NCBI GenBank assembly: GCA_013399115.1
Contig: VXAA01000086.1
Location: 795,191 to 859,190 of the forward strand
Direction of reading: 5' to 3'
DNA length: 64,000 nucleotides
Source of the DNA: Anseranas semipalmata
Taxonomy: Eukaryota > Chordata > Aves > Anseriformes > Anseranatidae
Part shown: positions 62,957 to 64,000 of the stretch, piece after piece
Position numbering within the stretch: position 1 is the first letter of the stretch
Layout of the letters: every line of letters starts with the position of its first letter
Notes under the pieces: generated by a model
The model's input: the letters and a program-made list of their open reading frames with translations, nothing else
Told to the model about the DNA's origin: nothing
Database searches by the model: none
Made by a program: the position numbers and the translations under genes

Positions 62957-63465
62957 TTTTCGTTTTGAAAAAGCCTTGAAGTGCACTGTGAGAATGTTAA
63001 GACATTAAAAGGACACTGAAGTACTGTTGACTCAGTTTGACCTGTTGTTAGGTTTAAAAAAGTGTGAGGAAATGCTCTCCAGGTTTTTTAGTACATCTTA
63101 GTATTTGGTAATGTACCACACATTTCTTACCAGAATTAACATGCACTATAATTAACTATTACTGTAGGTTCTCAATATGCTGATTCACTAGAGTAAAAGA
63201 AACACGAGCTTAAACCAACCAAACTCACTCATGAACATACACTGTATTTCAAGACAGAGTTGCCATTCAATTCCAGTAGCTTCAAAGAAAAGTACGACAC
63301 AAAAACAGTGACAGCATTTGGTCTATAATTCTGTGAGTAGAGCAAAGTGATGCTGCCTATGCAAAAATGACTGCCAAATGGAACTAGTGTTTTGTTTTTT
63401 TTCCCCTACAAGTAAGAGAAAGCATTTGGCAAAACAAGACAGATAGCTACAGTTTACTGGGAAGA

Positions 63466-63471
63466 AATAAA
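63466..63471 (+). terminator. Polyadenylation signal AATAAA
   Basis: The only canonical AATAAA after the stop codon, about 745 nt into the UTR. A G/T-rich stretch (GGGTGCTGTCCTGTT) follows about 15-30 nt downstream, as expected of a cleavage region. A weaker ATTAAA occurs at 63004. Confidence 0.5.
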
Positions 63472-63587
63472 ACAAAGGTACTGGGTGCTGTCCTGTTCAC
63501 TATGGTTCACAGGACCTGGCTTATGGTACATAGAATTCAGTAAATAGGTCAATGACATGCTAATTTTTCTTTCTGTATTGAACTTTT

Positions 63588-63595
63588 GCACTTTA
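63588..63595 (+). promoter_or_regulatory. Candidate miR-17/20/106 family 8-mer site
   Basis: A second GCACTTTA 8-mer. It lies downstream of the AATAAA at 63466 and would be included only in a longer UTR form. Confidence 0.35.
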
Positions 63596-63648
63596 TTTTG
63601 CCTGATGCTAATTTGCTTTTCTAATTACCAAAGCCTGTTTAGAAGCAT

Positions 63649-63656
63649 GCACTTTG
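63649..63656 (+). promoter_or_regulatory. Candidate miR-17/20/106 family 7-mer site
   Basis: GCACTTTG matches seed positions 2-8 without the terminal A. It lies about 60 nt after the second 8-mer, a spacing too wide for the closest cooperative action. Confidence 0.3.
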
Positions 63657-64000
63657 TAAAAATGTCAAAGTATGTCCTGTGTTACAAATTACCACATATA
63701 TATATATATTAAGACAAGACTAGATTATTGCATTATGCTAAGATATTTTGGATAGATAAAGTACATGGTATATAATTGAGTGTCACAGTTATCTGATGAG
63801 GAATGCTAGACTTCTCATTTACTAAAAATAAGATTATAAAAAAGATATTTTTCCATTGGAATTACACATCTTTCTTAACTTTCAGAGCACCACACTTTGT
63901 AATATTGAGATTTTTTTCACTATTTGTGATAAACCATGTGTGAAAAGTAAACTGTTAACAGAAGGATTATCAGCATTTTTGTACTGGAAATGAAAAGCGG

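Larger units (their letters stand above)
62722..64000 (+). other. FAM13C: FAM13C 3' UTR (and possibly 3' flank)
   Basis: AT-rich sequence after the stop without a long open frame. It contains a (TA)n tract near 62924-62956, a second short one near 63693-63709, three GCACTTT seed-match sites (62845, 63588, 63649) and one canonical AATAAA at 63466. Whether the transcript ends near 63490 or runs past the window cannot be told from sequence. Confidence 0.6.

Overview
This is a stretch of vertebrate nuclear DNA, almost certainly from a bird. It holds one recognisable protein gene on the + strand: FAM13C (family with sequence similarity 13 member C). I assembled 15 coding exons between 13549 and 62721. 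All introns are GT-AG and all exon phases join without a break. The spliced reading frame is 608 codons plus stop (609 if a tandem acceptor adds one Gln, 629 or 630 if an upstream acceptor of exon 6 is used). It aligns end to end with the human FAM13C protein as I recall it (585 aa). A bird is suggested by a CR1 LINE 3' tail with its typical repeated end motif, very low repeat content, and the absence of young mammalian elements. The short N run and one isolated N show a draft assembly.

Layout: 1-13548 is 5' flanking or upstream-intron sequence without a recognised gene. It contains a 53-bp repeat pair and, at 12350-12660, a TATA box, an octamer motif and a CpG-containing block that could be a promoter and alternative first exon. 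Exons 1-3 lie at 13549-20395 and encode the N-terminus, including a KEN motif. Two long introns (about 6.7 and 8.3 kb) and a third of 6.3 kb separate exons 3-6. Exons 7-15 (47740-62721) are closer together and encode the conserved FAM13 core: an SP-rich motif, a basic coiled coil, the C-terminal helical segments and the final conserved tail. The 3' UTR starts at 62722 and continues at least to a polyadenylation signal at 63466, possibly past the window end.

No RhoGAP-domain exon was recognised, in keeping with human FAM13C, which lacks the RhoGAP domain present in FAM13A and FAM13B. The most interesting observations concern transcript structure: an initiator codon buried in a splice-acceptor-like tract, competing in-frame acceptors at exon 6, a weak-acceptor cassette exon 11, a NAGNAG acceptor at exon 13, and three miR-17-family seed sites in the 3' UTR divided by a possible internal polyA site. 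I found no RNA gene, intact mobile element, viral insertion or CRISPR array.
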